DNA of 64,000 nt, taken from Pseudomonas sp. MUP55. GTDB lineage: Bacteria > Pseudomonadota > Gammaproteobacteria > Pseudomonadales > Pseudomonadaceae. The translations under genes were made by a program, and so were the position numbers. The notes below the pieces were generated by a model that saw only the letters and a list, made by a program, of their open reading frames with translations, was not told the DNA's origin and made no database searches. The stretch lies in NCBI RefSeq assembly GCF_034043515.1, contig NZ_CP138214.1, forward strand, positions 1,550,001 to 1,614,000. The letters run 5' to 3'. Of this stretch, positions 36,258 to 44,480 are shown piece after piece. How positions within the stretch are numbered: the stretch's first letter is position 1; each line of letters starts with the position of its first letter.

Positions 36258-37223
36258 CTACTTGCTCGATACGATTCGCACGATGCCGTCGGCCGAGGTC
36301 ACGGTTTTTACCGGCAGCAGCGCGGGCAGGGCGTTGAGCAGGGCGTCAGGGTCATGCACATCCAGGTTGCCCGACACCTTGAGTTGCGCCACGGCCTTGC
36401 TCACCTGCAACGGCGCCTGGGGGCGGTACAGACTCAATTCGTCGATCAGGCTGGCCAGTTCGCGATTGCGAAACGACAAGTGCCCGCTGCGCCAATCGGC
36501 GACTTCTTCGGCGCTGAGGGTTTGTTGCTGCAACGTGCCCTTGGCGTACTGATAAATCGCGCGCTGCCTGGCCTCGAGCAGCGTCACCGAATGTTTTGCA
36601 TCCGGTTCGAACGCTACTTGGCCATGGGCCACGCTGACCACCAACTGCTGTTCGCTGCGGCGCACATCGAAGCCGGTGCCCACCACCCGTACGTTGGCCT
36701 CGCCAGCTTGTACGTAAAGTGGGCGTTCCTTGTCGGCGGCCACTTCGATGTACAACTGGCCTTTGTCCAGGTGAAGGATGCGCTGGTGCGCGGTGAAGTC
36801 CACGCGCAGGCGGGTGTTGGCGTTCACATACAAGGTGCTGCCATCGGGCAGATTCAGGGTACGCATGCCCTTGGCATGCGCGGCAACCTGGCTGTGATAC
36901 AGCTCGCGAGGCGCACCGAGATGGGGGGCAAGCAGCGCGCAGAGCAAGGCGGCCGCTACCGCCAGGGCAGGGCGCCACGCGGATGTGCGCCGAGGCAGCG
37001 CCACGGGTTTGTTCAGTTGCTGCAACTGGGCAAGGTCAGCCCACAATTGCTCGAACTCGGCATAGGCGCGCGCATGGGCCGGATTGGCCTGCCAGGCGGC
37101 AAAGGCTTTGCGGTCGGCACGGCCCGTGTCGTTGCGGTTGCGTGCAAACCAGCTGGCGGCTTGGGCGTCGATGGAGTCGCTCGCTTGGCTATCCAGCGCG
37201 TCGATGTCGCTCAGGCGGTTCAT
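36258..37223 (-). CDS. FecR-family anti-sigma factor
   Basis: A 321-residue inner membrane regulator. The cytoplasmic N-terminal part has the conserved AASWFARNRNDTGRADRKAFAAWQ, one membrane helix lies at about 87-105 (ALAVAAALLCALLAPHL), and the periplasmic FecR domain follows (RTLNLPDGSTLYVNANTRL). It transduces the receptor signal to the sigma factor. Its ATG overlaps the sigma-gene stop (ATGA), and the receptor gene follows on the same strand after 118 bases. Confidence 0.92.
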   Translation of the reverse strand: MNRLSDIDALDSQASDSIDAQAASWFARNRNDTGRADRKAFAAWQANPAHARAYAEFEQLWADLAQLQQLNKPVALPRRTSAWRPALAVAAALLCALLAPHLGAPRELYHSQVAAHAKGMRTLNLPDGSTLYVNANTRLRVDFTAHQRILHLDKGQLYIEVAADKERPLYVQAGEANVRVVGTGFDVRRSEQQLVVSVAHGQVAFEPDAKHSVTLLEARQRAIYQYAKGTLQQQTLSAEEVADWRSGHLSFRNRELASLIDELSLYRPQAPLQVSKAVAQLKVSGNLDVHDPDALLNALPALLPVKTVTSADGIVRIVSSK

Positions 37224-37759
37224 AGTGGCTGCTCCGTGCCGGGTTCAGGTTGAAGGCGTCGCTTGCAATGCAGCAGGGCAAAAGCGATGTGCTTTTCCAC
37301 CATGCTCGTCGAAATACCCATGCGCGCGGCGATCTGTGCCTGGCTCAAGCCTTCGAAGCGATGCAGCATAAGGGCTTCTCGTCGGCGGGGCGAGAGTTCG
37401 GCGAGGACTTCTTTCAACTGTTCCAGGCGCTGGCTGCGCAGCGCGGCGGCCATGGGCTCGTTTTGCTCGTCGGTGACCGGTTCGGTGTGCGCCTCGGCCG
37501 AATCGGCATGGACGCTCTGGCGGACCTTTTGTTTACGCCAGTGATCGCGCAACAGATTGCGCGCCATCTGAAACAGAAACGCCCGAGGCTGCTCGACCTT
37601 GGCCCGGTCGCGGTAGTCCAGCCATTGGGTAAACACATCCTGGGCCATGTCCGCCGCGTCACTGGCGTTGCCCGTGCGTTTGCGCAGGAAATACAGGATA
37701 TCTGCATAAAACCCGCGACAGGCATCGGCCGACAACGGGTCGGGCTTGGGACGAGACAT
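37220..37759 (-). CDS. FecI-like ECF sigma factor
   Basis: A 179-residue iron-starvation sigma factor. Region 2 contains DAADMAQDVFTQWLDYRDR and AFLFQMARNLLRDHWRKQK; region 4 contains LSPRRREALMLHRFEGLSQA. It is expected to transcribe the receptor gene when FecR is activated. The ATG is preceded by AGAAGGA. A Fur-like site about 40 bases upstream suggests iron repression. The gene order sigma, anti-sigma, receptor is the standard cell-surface signalling layout. Confidence 0.93.
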   Translation of the reverse strand: MSRPKPDPLSADACRGFYADILYFLRKRTGNASDAADMAQDVFTQWLDYRDRAKVEQPRAFLFQMARNLLRDHWRKQKVRQSVHADSAEAHTEPVTDEQNEPMAAALRSQRLEQLKEVLAELSPRRREALMLHRFEGLSQAQIAARMGISTSMVEKHIAFALLHCKRRLQPEPGTEQPL

Positions 37760-37798
37760 GGATATCCTTCTTGACGAAGCACGGCTTGGAAAAGTCGC

Positions 37799-37826
37799 GA
37801 ATGATATCGAGAATTATTGTTATTTG
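37799..37826. promoter_or_regulatory. Fur-box-like site upstream of the ECF sigma gene
   Basis: On the minus strand the AT-rich stretch reads CAATAATTCTCGATATCATT, with partial dyad symmetry and about half of the positions of the 19-bp Fur consensus. It lies 40-67 bases upstream of the sigma-factor start. The REPIN begins only a few bases further upstream, so the whole promoter is confined to about 75 bases. Confidence 0.55.
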
Positions 37827-37834
37827 TCTCTGAT

Positions 37835-37927
37835 TATGTGGGAGGGGGCTTGCCCCCGATAGCGGTGAGTCAGTCAATGCATTCTTCGGCTGTCAAACTG
37901 CAATCGGGGGCAAGCCCCCTCCCACAT
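37835..37927. repeat. REPIN (dominant REP doublet)
   Basis: TATGTGGGAGGGGGCTTGCC and the inverted unit ending CCCCTCCCACAT. It lies between the DapA-like gene end and the sigma-factor promoter, two minus-strand genes, so it separates the two transcription units. Confidence 0.92.
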
Positions 37928-37941
37928 GTTTGCGTTCAGTG

Positions 37942-38814
37942 TTATCGCAGCAATGCCTTCAGTTGCTCGGTCTCGGCTTCGCCCAGCGGGAACACCGGCA
38001 AGCGTGGATGACCCACGTCCAGCCCGGTCAAGCGCAGCCCTGCCTTGATCGTCGCCGGCAACCCACCCTTGAGGATGAATAGCAGCAAGGGCAACTGTCG
38101 ATAGAACAGCGCTCGCGCCTGGTTCAAGTCGTTGGCCAGTACGGCCTGATACAAGTCCAGGTTCAGTTGAGGGATCAAGTTCGGTGCTGCGGTGCACCAG
38201 CCTTTGGCACCGGCCGCGAACGCTTCCAGGGCCAGCGGGTTGCAGCCGTTGTAGAACGGCACGTCGCTCTCACGCTTCAACTGGTGCATGCGCTGTATGT
38301 CCCCGGTGCTTTCTTTGACCAGGGTCACGTTCTCGACCTCTTTGAGAATGCGCAGGATCAGCTCTACCGACATGTCGGTACCGCTGGTGGCCGGGTTGTT
38401 GTAGAGCATGATCGGCACGCCGATGCTGTCACCAATCGCCGCGTAGTGGGCGAGGATTTCCGCTTCGTTGAGCTTCCAATACGAGGCGGGCAGCACCATC
38501 ACCACATCGGCGCCGTGGTGTTCGGCGTAGCGGGCACGGCGCACGGCCTTGGCCGTGGTCAGGTCGGACACGCTGACAATGGTCGGTACGCGTCTGGCAA
38601 CCTTGTGCAGGCTGTAGGCGCTGACCTCGTCCCATTCGGCATCGCTCAGATAAGCCCCTTCGCCGGTGCTGCCCAGAGGCGCGATGGCGTGAACGCCGCT
38701 GTCGATCAAACGGTCGATGGAACGCCCGAGGGCGTCGAGGTCAATGCGCTGGCCGTCGGCGCTGAACGGGGTGATGGTGTAGCCGATGATGCCGTGAAGG
38801 GTGGGCTTGGACAT
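37942..38814 (-). CDS. Dihydrodipicolinate synthase-family lyase (not DapA proper)
   Basis: A 290-residue class I aldolase-type TIM barrel. Schiff-base Lys167 (TLVKESTG) and catalytic Tyr138 (MLYNNPATSG) are in place, as is the GSTGEGAYL loop near 48-56. The family covers DapA, N-acetylneuraminate lyase and several keto-acid aldolases. The operon with a class II aldolase and a cupin regulator, rather than lysine genes, suggests catabolism of a keto acid. It follows the aldolase gene after 27 bases. Confidence 0.83.
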   Translation of the reverse strand: MSKPTLHGIIGYTITPFSADGQRIDLDALGRSIDRLIDSGVHAIAPLGSTGEGAYLSDAEWDEVSAYSLHKVARRVPTIVSVSDLTTAKAVRRARYAEHHGADVVMVLPASYWKLNEAEILAHYAAIGDSIGVPIMLYNNPATSGTDMSVELILRILKEVENVTLVKESTGDIQRMHQLKRESDVPFYNGCNPLALEAFAAGAKGWCTAAPNLIPQLNLDLYQAVLANDLNQARALFYRQLPLLLFILKGGLPATIKAGLRLTGLDVGHPRLPVFPLGEAETEQLKALLR

Positions 38815-38841
38815 AAGGATGCTCCGCTCGAAAAAAGGCGA

Positions 38842-39624
38842 TCAGTTCAGGCAATCGGCGTGTTGGCGCAGGTTCTGCCGGGCGTAGTAATTGAAGGCGG
38901 CGCCGTGGCGCTTGGGCTTGGAAATCCAGGCGTGGGCTTCGCGCCCCAACTCCGGCAGGATCGGTTTGATCGTGCCGGCCGCCATTGCCAGCAGTTGCAG
39001 CTTGGCGGCGCGCTCGATCAACTGCGCGATCACGCAGGCTTGCTCGATGCTCGCCCCGGTGGACAATTGGCCGTGGTGCGAGAGCAGGATCGCGCGTTTG
39101 TCGCCCAAGGCGCTGGTGATGATTTCGCCCTCTTCGTTGCCCACCGGTACACCCGGCCAGGCTTGCAGGAACGCGCAGTCTTCGTACAGCGGGCAGAGGT
39201 CCATGTGCGACACCTGCAACGGCACTTCCAGCATCGACAATGCGGCGATGTGCGTTGGGTGCGTATGGATGATGCAGTTTACATCCGGCCGCCCACGGTA
39301 CACCCAGGTGTGGAAACGATTGGCCGGGTTGGGAATGCCGTGGCCCTCGAGCACCTCAAGGTCTTCGTTGACCAGCAACAGGTTGCTGGCGGTGATCTCA
39401 TCGAAGCCCAGGCCCAACTGTTGGGTGTAGTAGGTGCCCGGCGTCGGCCCGCGCGCGGTGATCTGCCCGGCCAGGCCGGAGTCGTGCCCGTGTTCGAAGA
39501 GGATGCGGCAAGTGAGTGCCAGCTTTTGCCGGTCGGTCCACGTATTATCTGCCAGGCTGTTTTGCATCTGGATCAGTGCTTGCTTGACCAGTTGGTCTTT
39601 GGGAAGTGCTAATGTCTTGGCCAT
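38842..39624 (-). CDS. Class II aldolase/adducin-domain protein
   Basis: A 260-residue protein of the zinc-dependent AraD/FucA fold. The metal-binding histidines are visible in CIIHTHPTHIAAL and LLSHHGQLSTG. The N-terminal phosphate or substrate loop reads HDSGLAGQITAR, and the usual Glu/Asn of sugar-phosphate aldolases is not obvious there. The substrate may therefore be a non-phosphorylated hydroxy or keto acid. The ATG of MAKTLALPKDQ is chosen. It is the first gene of the two-gene operon, divergent from the XRE-cupin regulator. Confidence 0.82.
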   Translation of the reverse strand: MAKTLALPKDQLVKQALIQMQNSLADNTWTDRQKLALTCRILFEHGHDSGLAGQITARGPTPGTYYTQQLGLGFDEITASNLLLVNEDLEVLEGHGIPNPANRFHTWVYRGRPDVNCIIHTHPTHIAALSMLEVPLQVSHMDLCPLYEDCAFLQAWPGVPVGNEEGEIITSALGDKRAILLSHHGQLSTGASIEQACVIAQLIERAAKLQLLAMAAGTIKPILPELGREAHAWISKPKRHGAAFNYYARQNLRQHADCLN

Positions 39625-39650
39625 ATGAGTGTGTCCTTTGGGTGAGAGCA

Positions 39651-39687
39651 AATGACACAACCGATGCTATATGACACAATGTGTCAT
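39651..39687. promoter_or_regulatory. Operator for the XRE-cupin regulator
   Basis: ATGACACAATGTGTCAT (39671-39687) is a palindrome with 8-base arms around one central base. A further half site, AATGACACAA, stands 20 bases away at 39651-39660. The pair lies in the 108-base space between the divergent aldolase and regulator genes, so one dimer and an extra half site could govern both promoters. Confidence 0.78.
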
Positions 39688-39732
39688 TAGCAAGCATGGC
39701 TTTCCGTTTTCTGCAGGGATTAATCGCAGCGC

Positions 39733-40260
39733 ATGTCTATCCGCTTGAAATTATTGAGAAAAAAACTTGGCGTGACGCTGGAAGCCCTGGCGGAAAAATC
39801 CGGGATGACTAAGAGTTACCTGTCGAAGGTCGAACGCGGGCTCAATACGCCGTCCATCGCGGCTGCGCTGAAACTGGCCAAGGCGCTGAATGTGAACGTC
39901 GAAGAATTGTTCAGCGAAGAACGCGTCAGCCTCGACAGCTACAGCCTGGTGCGCAGCGATGAGCGGCCTGACACCTCGCCCGGTTACGCGGTGCTGGCCC
40001 ATCAAGTCAGCGAGCGTAGCCTGTTGCCGTTCATCATCTACCCGCCGAAGGAATTTACGGACAAGACTTTCAAAGAGCATCTGGGCGAGGAGTTTTTGTT
40101 CGTGCATGAAGGCCGGGTGGAGGTGGACTTCATGACCGAGCGAGTGATTCTGGAGCGTGGCGATGCGTTGCATTTCAACGCGCAGAAACCCCACCGGATT
40201 CGCTCGGTGGGGGAGGCGCAGGCGCAGTTGCTGGTGGTGGTGCACAGCGCAGAAGAATGA
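39733..40260 (+). CDS. XRE-family regulator with C-terminal cupin
   Basis: A 175-residue protein: helix-turn-helix at about 5-60 (LRKKLGVTLEALAEKSGMTK, SYLSKVERGLNTPSI) and a small cupin barrel at about 95-172 (EEFLFVHEGRVEVDF, ERGDALHFNAQKPHRI). The His and Glu of the cupin could bind a metal or the inducer. Regulators of this type commonly control adjacent catabolic genes and respond to a small carboxylate or amino acid. It is divergent from the aldolase/lyase operon, with a palindromic operator between them. Confidence 0.88.
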   Translation: MSIRLKLLRKKLGVTLEALAEKSGMTKSYLSKVERGLNTPSIAAALKLAKALNVNVEELFSEERVSLDSYSLVRSDERPDTSPGYAVLAHQVSERSLLPFIIYPPKEFTDKTFKEHLGEEFLFVHEGRVEVDFMTERVILERGDALHFNAQKPHRIRSVGEAQAQLLVVVHSAEE

Positions 40261-40288
40261 TGCAGGCAGCGAGTCAGTCGAGGCTTTT

Positions 40289-40387
40289 TGTAGGAGCGAG
40301 CTTGCTCGCGAAGAACTCCGGGCCACCGCGTTTATGCAGAATGAACGCGTTGCCTGGACGTTTTTCGCGAGCAAGCTCGCTCCTACA
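40289..40387. repeat. REP doublet of a third family
   Basis: TGTAGGAGCGAGCTTGCTCG plus CGAA is matched by its reverse complement at the right (TTCGCGAGCAAGCTCGCTCC plus TACA), with about 51 bases between. The core GAGCGAGCTTGCTCGC differs from the other two families in this window. It lies in the gap between two convergent genes. Confidence 0.92.
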
Positions 40388-40431
40388 GTGGGCTACTTTC
40401 GCTTAACTGAAGCCCCCTCACACAGCTTCAA

Positions 40432-41448
40432 TCAGCGCTCGACCGGTACCGACAGCGCCGGGTCGCCAAGGGCATGAGTGCGTGCCGCAAAGAACTTCAG
40501 GTCCATCCCGCTGCCGTCGAACAACTCGCTATACCGGCGCTTTTGCTGACGAATAAACCCGTCGCTGCGCCCCGACACGGAAATCGCCAGGGTGGTAATG
40601 CTGGCCTGGCGGATTGCGTCCACCAGGTGCTTGTCCTGCGGCCCCAGGTCATGGCCGAAGATGCACAGGGCGCCCTGGTGGCTGAGCAGCTGCTCATAGC
40701 AGAACGACAGGTAATCCGAGCTGCGGATGGTCTTGAGCTTTTCCTGCACCTTGCCTTCACTGACGAACAGCGGCACATCGTCCAGGGTCTTGATCGTGTT
40801 GTTGATCGCGAAGCTGCTGAGCAGCGTACTGTCGGTGGACGGCAGTTTGCGCGCGCTGCCGTCGAGGTTGCGCACCAGGTGCAGGCCGCCGTGCAGGTAC
40901 AGAATACGCGTGGCGTCGCTGCGGGTATCGCGCAGGTCGAAGCTTGCGTCGGGGCTGCGGAACAGGTCGTCGATACCGGGCGTGTGCAAGGTCGCCCAGT
41001 AGTTGAGCAGGTCGTAGTTGCTGGTGAACACCGTGGCGTAGCGGGCCAGTTCAGTGTTGATCGTCGCCAGGGTCGAGGGCTGCACCAGGCGCCAGGGGAT
41101 ATGCACGGCGTGGATCGTATTGATCAGCGCTTCCTTGATCGCGTAATAGCGATTGCGCGGCGCCGCCGAGCTGACCGCCAGGGCTTTGTTGACGCGGCTG
41201 GTGGTTTTCAGTGCGCCCAGGGCCTGCTCGAAACTGCGGGTTTGCAGGGCATCGAACACGCTGAGCTCGGATGGGCTCAGGGGCTTTTCTTCCACCGTGC
41301 GAGCGTTTTCAAACAGCGAGTCGTAGGCAAAGTCTTCCCAGATCGCACGGCTTGCGCCATTGCCGATCAGAATCCCATTGAAGTCGATCGCGTCGTGCAG
41401 TGCGCTCCAGTCTTCAAGGTGGGCGTCAATATCCTGGAAATCCTTCAT
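40432..41448 (-). CDS. DUF4917-family, SIR2-like protein
   Basis: A 338-residue protein with no signal peptide. Residues near the start read GILIGNGASRAIWEDFAYDS, recalling the nucleotide-binding GAGaS loop of SIR2-like domains. VFTSNYDLLNYW (about 140-151) matches the TxNYD motif, and ILYLHGGLHL (about 180) the His motif. I recognise this as DUF4917. Related SIR2-like domains in bacterial defence proteins consume NAD+, but no effector partner, nuclease or toxin is adjacent. Function is unassigned. Confidence 0.72.
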   Translation of the reverse strand: MKDFQDIDAHLEDWSALHDAIDFNGILIGNGASRAIWEDFAYDSLFENARTVEEKPLSPSELSVFDALQTRSFEQALGALKTTSRVNKALAVSSAAPRNRYYAIKEALINTIHAVHIPWRLVQPSTLATINTELARYATVFTSNYDLLNYWATLHTPGIDDLFRSPDASFDLRDTRSDATRILYLHGGLHLVRNLDGSARKLPSTDSTLLSSFAINNTIKTLDDVPLFVSEGKVQEKLKTIRSSDYLSFCYEQLLSHQGALCIFGHDLGPQDKHLVDAIRQASITTLAISVSGRSDGFIRQQKRRYSELFDGSGMDLKFFAARTHALGDPALSVPVER

Positions 41449-41501
41449 TGCGGCGGGTCTACTCGAAATCGGCTGGACGGTGACTTTATCACGAGCCGGC
41501 G

Positions 41502-41515
41502 TTGATCCTGATCAA
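41502..41515. promoter_or_regulatory. ANR/FNR box upstream of the alcohol dehydrogenase
   Basis: TTGATCCTGATCAA is a perfect match to the FNR/ANR consensus TTGAT-N4-ATCAA. It is 57 bases upstream of the dehydrogenase start, and TATAAA at 41549-41554 may be the -10 element. It implies induction at low oxygen by ANR, or by a related regulator such as DNR. Confidence 0.8.
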
Positions 41516-41571
41516 GATGCGGCAAGTGGTAGCGGTGGATTCTGTGGCTATAAAGCCCTTGAGGATCGACC

Positions 41572-42720
41572 ATGAGCAGCACCTTCTTTATTCCCGCCGT
41601 CAACATCATGGGCATCGACTGCCTCGACGAAGCCATGATCGCCATCCGCAACTACGGCTTTCGCAAGGCGCTGATCGTGACGGACCAGGGCCTGTGCAAA
41701 GCCGGCGTGGCCAGCCTGATCGCCGAGAAGCTGGCGATGCAGGACATCGATTCGGTGGTCTACGATGGCGCCAGGCCCAACCCCACGGTGGACAACGTCG
41801 AGAAGGGCCTGGCGCTGCTGCAACAGAGTCACTGCGATTTCGTCGTGTCCCTGGGCGGCGGCTCGCCCCATGACTGCGCCAAGGGGATCGCCCTGTGCGC
41901 CACCAATGGCGGGCGGATCGGCGACTATGAGGGCGTCGACCAGTCCAGCAAGCCGCAACTGCCGCTGGTGGCCATTAACACCACCGCCGGCACGGCCAGC
42001 GAGATGACCCGTTTCTGCATCATCACCGACGAAACCCGCCACGTGAAAATGGCCATCGTCGACCGCAACGTCACGCCGCTGCTGTCGGTCAACGATCCGG
42101 CCTTGATGGTCGCAATGCCCAAGGGCCTCACCGCCGCCACCGGCATGGATGCCTTGACGCATGCCATCGAAGCCTACGTGTCCACCGCCGCCACACCGAT
42201 CACCGACGCGTGCGCCATCAAGGCCATCGAACTGATCAGCGCCAACCTACGCCTGGCTGTACGCGACGGCAATGACTTGGCCGCACGGGAAAACATGGCG
42301 TATGCGCAGTTTCTCGCGGGCATGGCGTTCAACAACGCGTCGCTGGGCTTTGTGCACGCCATGGCGCATCAACTTGGCGGGCTGTACGACCTTCCCCACG
42401 GCGTGTGCAATGCGGTGCTGCTGCCCCACGTGCAGAGTTTCAATGCCAGCGTCAGCGCCAAGCGCTTGAGCGACGTGGCGTGCGCGCTGGGTGCCGACAC
42501 CAGGGGCGTGACCCCGGAGCAGGGCGCACAGGCCGCGATCGCCGCGATTCGTGCGCTGTCCCAGGACGTGGAAATCCCCGCCGGCCTGCGCGAACTCGGC
42601 GCCAAATTGCAGGATATTCCGCTGCTGGCAAGCAATGCACTGAAGGACGCGTGTGGCCTGACCAACCCACGGCGGGCCGATCAGCGTCAGATTGAGGAGA
42701 TCTTTCGCAGCGCGTTTTGA
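41572..42720 (+). CDS. Iron-containing alcohol dehydrogenase
   Basis: A 382-residue group III (YiaY/AdhB-like) dehydrogenase. The NAD-binding motif is [11 protein letters not shown] near residue 100, and the Fe ligands lie in [31 protein letters not shown] and the nearby His. It oxidises primary alcohols or, under low oxygen, reduces aldehydes. The ANR/FNR box upstream supports an anaerobic or microaerobic role. It appears monocistronic, divergent from the DUF4917 gene. Confidence 0.92.
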   Translation: MSSTFFIPAVNIMGIDCLDEAMIAIRNYGFRKALIVTDQGLCKAGVASLIAEKLAMQDIDSVVYDGARPNPTVDNVEKGLALLQQSHCDFVVSLGGGSPHDCAKGIALCATNGGRIGDYEGVDQSSKPQLPLVAINTTAGTASEMTRFCIITDETRHVKMAIVDRNVTPLLSVNDPALMVAMPKGLTAATGMDALTHAIEAYVSTAATPITDACAIKAIELISANLRLAVRDGNDLAARENMAYAQFLAGMAFNNASLGFVHAMAHQLGGLYDLPHGVCNAVLLPHVQSFNASVSAKRLSDVACALGADTRGVTPEQGAQAAIAAIRALSQDVEIPAGLRELGAKLQDIPLLASNALKDACGLTNPRRADQRQIEEIFRSAF

Positions 42721-42809
42721 CAGGGGCAGCTTTGAGCCGCAAGCGTTAAGCTACACGCTGATTGCGTTCAACTGAGCATGATGCGTGCGGCTTGCCGCTG
42801 AGGTCCCCC

Positions 42810-43484
42810 ATGAGAGTTCTATTATTCGGTGCCACCGGCATGGTCGGCCAGGGCGTGCTGCGCGAGTGCCTGTTGGCGCCCGATGTGCAGGAAGTGGTTG
42901 CGGTCGGTCGCACGGCGTTGACCCAGGAGCACGGTAAACTGCACCAGGTGTTGCACAGCGACATGCTGGATTTCCAGCCGCTGGAAAACCTGTTGCAAGG
43001 CTTTGATGCGTGCTTCTTCTGCCTGGGTGTTTCGTCGGCGGGCATGGATGAAACCCGGTACACCCATCTCACCTACGACCTGACGTTGGTCGCCGCCAGC
43101 ACCCTGGCGCGGCTCAATCCACAGATGACGTTTATTTATGTGTCCGGGGCGGGCACAGACAGTTCGGAAACGGGCAAGTCGATGTGGGCGCGGGTCAAGG
43201 GCAAGACCGAGAATGCCTTGCTGCGCTTGCCGTTCAAGGCGGTGTATGTGTTCCGGCCGGGCGTCATTCAGCCGTTGCACGGGGCACGTTCGAAGACGCC
43301 GCTGTACCAGGCGTTCTATAACGTGCTCGGCCCGTTGCTCTCGTTTGTGCGTCAGATAAAGCCGAGCTGGGTGGTCAGCACCGAGACTGTCGGCCGTGCG
43401 ATGTTGCAGGCGGTGAGCCATGGCGCGCCGCGGCACGTGGTGGAGCAGGCCGAGATCAATCGCTTGGCGGCTGAGCGTCGCTGA
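42810..43484 (+). CDS. NAD(P)-binding Rossmann-fold protein, epimerase-like
   Basis: A 224-residue short extended-dehydrogenase-like protein. The nucleotide-binding motif LLFGATGMVGQGVLRECL is at the N-terminus, and FIYVSGAGTDSSETGKSMWARVKGKTE carries the Lys expected near the active site, without a clear YxxxK. Such HTATIP2/YbjT-like proteins are of unknown substrate. Its stop overlaps the start of the LysR gene by one base (TGATG), which implies co-translation. Confidence 0.78.
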   Translation: MRVLLFGATGMVGQGVLRECLLAPDVQEVVAVGRTALTQEHGKLHQVLHSDMLDFQPLENLLQGFDACFFCLGVSSAGMDETRYTHLTYDLTLVAASTLARLNPQMTFIYVSGAGTDSSETGKSMWARVKGKTENALLRLPFKAVYVFRPGVIQPLHGARSKTPLYQAFYNVLGPLLSFVRQIKPSWVVSTETVGRAMLQAVSHGAPRHVVEQAEINRLAAERR

Positions 43485-44392
43485 TGCTGCACAAGAGTCT
43501 GGTGCGCCGCCTTGACCTGATCACCCTGCAACTGTTCGTCGCGGTGTTCGAAGAGGGGACCCTGACCCGTGCGGCGGCCCGTGAGGCCATCGCGGTGTCG
43601 GCGGCCAGCAAGCGCTTGATGGAGCTGGAGCAGGTACTTGGGGTCAGCCTGTTCGTGCGCCGCGCCAAGGGCATGGACCTGACGGCGGCCGGCGAAACCT
43701 TGCTGCACCATGCGCGACAGATGCTGTTCAATGTCGAAAAGATGGGGCTTGAACTGGGTGAGCACAGTCATGGCGTGCGCGGCTATGTGCGGATGCTGGC
43801 CAACCTCTCGGCAATCATTCAGTTTCTTCCCGAAGACTTGCGCGACTTTTCCGCGTTGCACCCGCAAGTCAAAACCGACCTTGAAGAGCGCCCCAGCAAC
43901 GGTGTGGTGCAAGGCGTGCTGGATGGCGTGGCGGACCTGGGCATCTGCTCCAGTGATACCGACACCAAAGGCTTGCCCAGCGTGACCTATCGCCACGACA
44001 AACTGGTGGTGTTGATGCCCGCCGATCACGCGCTGGCGTCACGTGAAGCCGTGGCTTTCAGCGAGACCCTGGGCAGCGATTATGTCGGCCTGCACGCCGC
44101 CAGTTCGATCAATATGCGCACCCATGCCGCCGCGCGCGAGGCCGGCCAGATGCTGCGCCTGCGTATCCATGTGCCGGGGTTCGATGCGATGTGCCGGATG
44201 GTCCAGGCGAACATGGGCATCGGCATCCTGCCGCAAAAGGCCTATGAACTGTTCGGCCATGCGCTGGGTTTGCATGCGGTGCCACTGACGGATGCCTGGT
44301 CGAACCGCAGCCTGATCCTGGTGGTGCGCGACGAGGCGCAGTTGTCGCCAGTCAGCCGCTTATTGTTTGATCATTTGAGCGTTCGCGTTTAA
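43484..44392 (+). CDS. LysR-family regulator, probable activator of the CoA-transferase operon
   Basis: A 302-residue LysR regulator. The N-terminal HTH reads LTRAAAREAIAVSAASKRLM (about 27-46); the Ala-rich recognition helix is a variant of the usual form. The C-terminal effector domain spans about 95-295. It lies directly upstream of, and in the same direction as, the CoA-transferase, HMG-CoA lyase and MFS genes, which it probably controls. The 88-base gap between contains the dyad CCAAC-N5-GTTGG. Confidence 0.85.
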   Translation: MLHKSLVRRLDLITLQLFVAVFEEGTLTRAAAREAIAVSAASKRLMELEQVLGVSLFVRRAKGMDLTAAGETLLHHARQMLFNVEKMGLELGEHSHGVRGYVRMLANLSAIIQFLPEDLRDFSALHPQVKTDLEERPSNGVVQGVLDGVADLGICSSDTDTKGLPSVTYRHDKLVVLMPADHALASREAVAFSETLGSDYVGLHAASSINMRTHAAAREAGQMLRLRIHVPGFDAMCRMVQANMGIGILPQKAYELFGHALGLHAVPLTDAWSNRSLILVVRDEAQLSPVSRLLFDHLSVRV

Positions 44393-44405
44393 CGAACGCA
44401 TCTTG

Positions 44406-44420
44406 CCAACTGACGGTTGG
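44406..44420. promoter_or_regulatory. Dyad in the CoA-transferase promoter region
   Basis: CCAACTGACGGTTGG has perfect 5-base arms, lies 14 bases after the LysR stop and 61 bases before the CoA-transferase start, and is followed by ATTTTT. It could be a LysR binding site or a weak terminator for the lysR transcript; the sequence does not decide. Confidence 0.4.
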
Positions 44421-44480
44421 ATTTTTCCTGTGCGAGTCCTCTAGCCTTGGAGCACATTCCAAGAACAAGAGGTACACCCG

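Noticed and set aside
38167..39612. A 481-codon plus-strand frame opposite the DapA-like and aldolase genes
   Set aside because: It spans two real genes and their gap on the other strand, with no recognisable motif. The two enzymes have intact catalytic residues.
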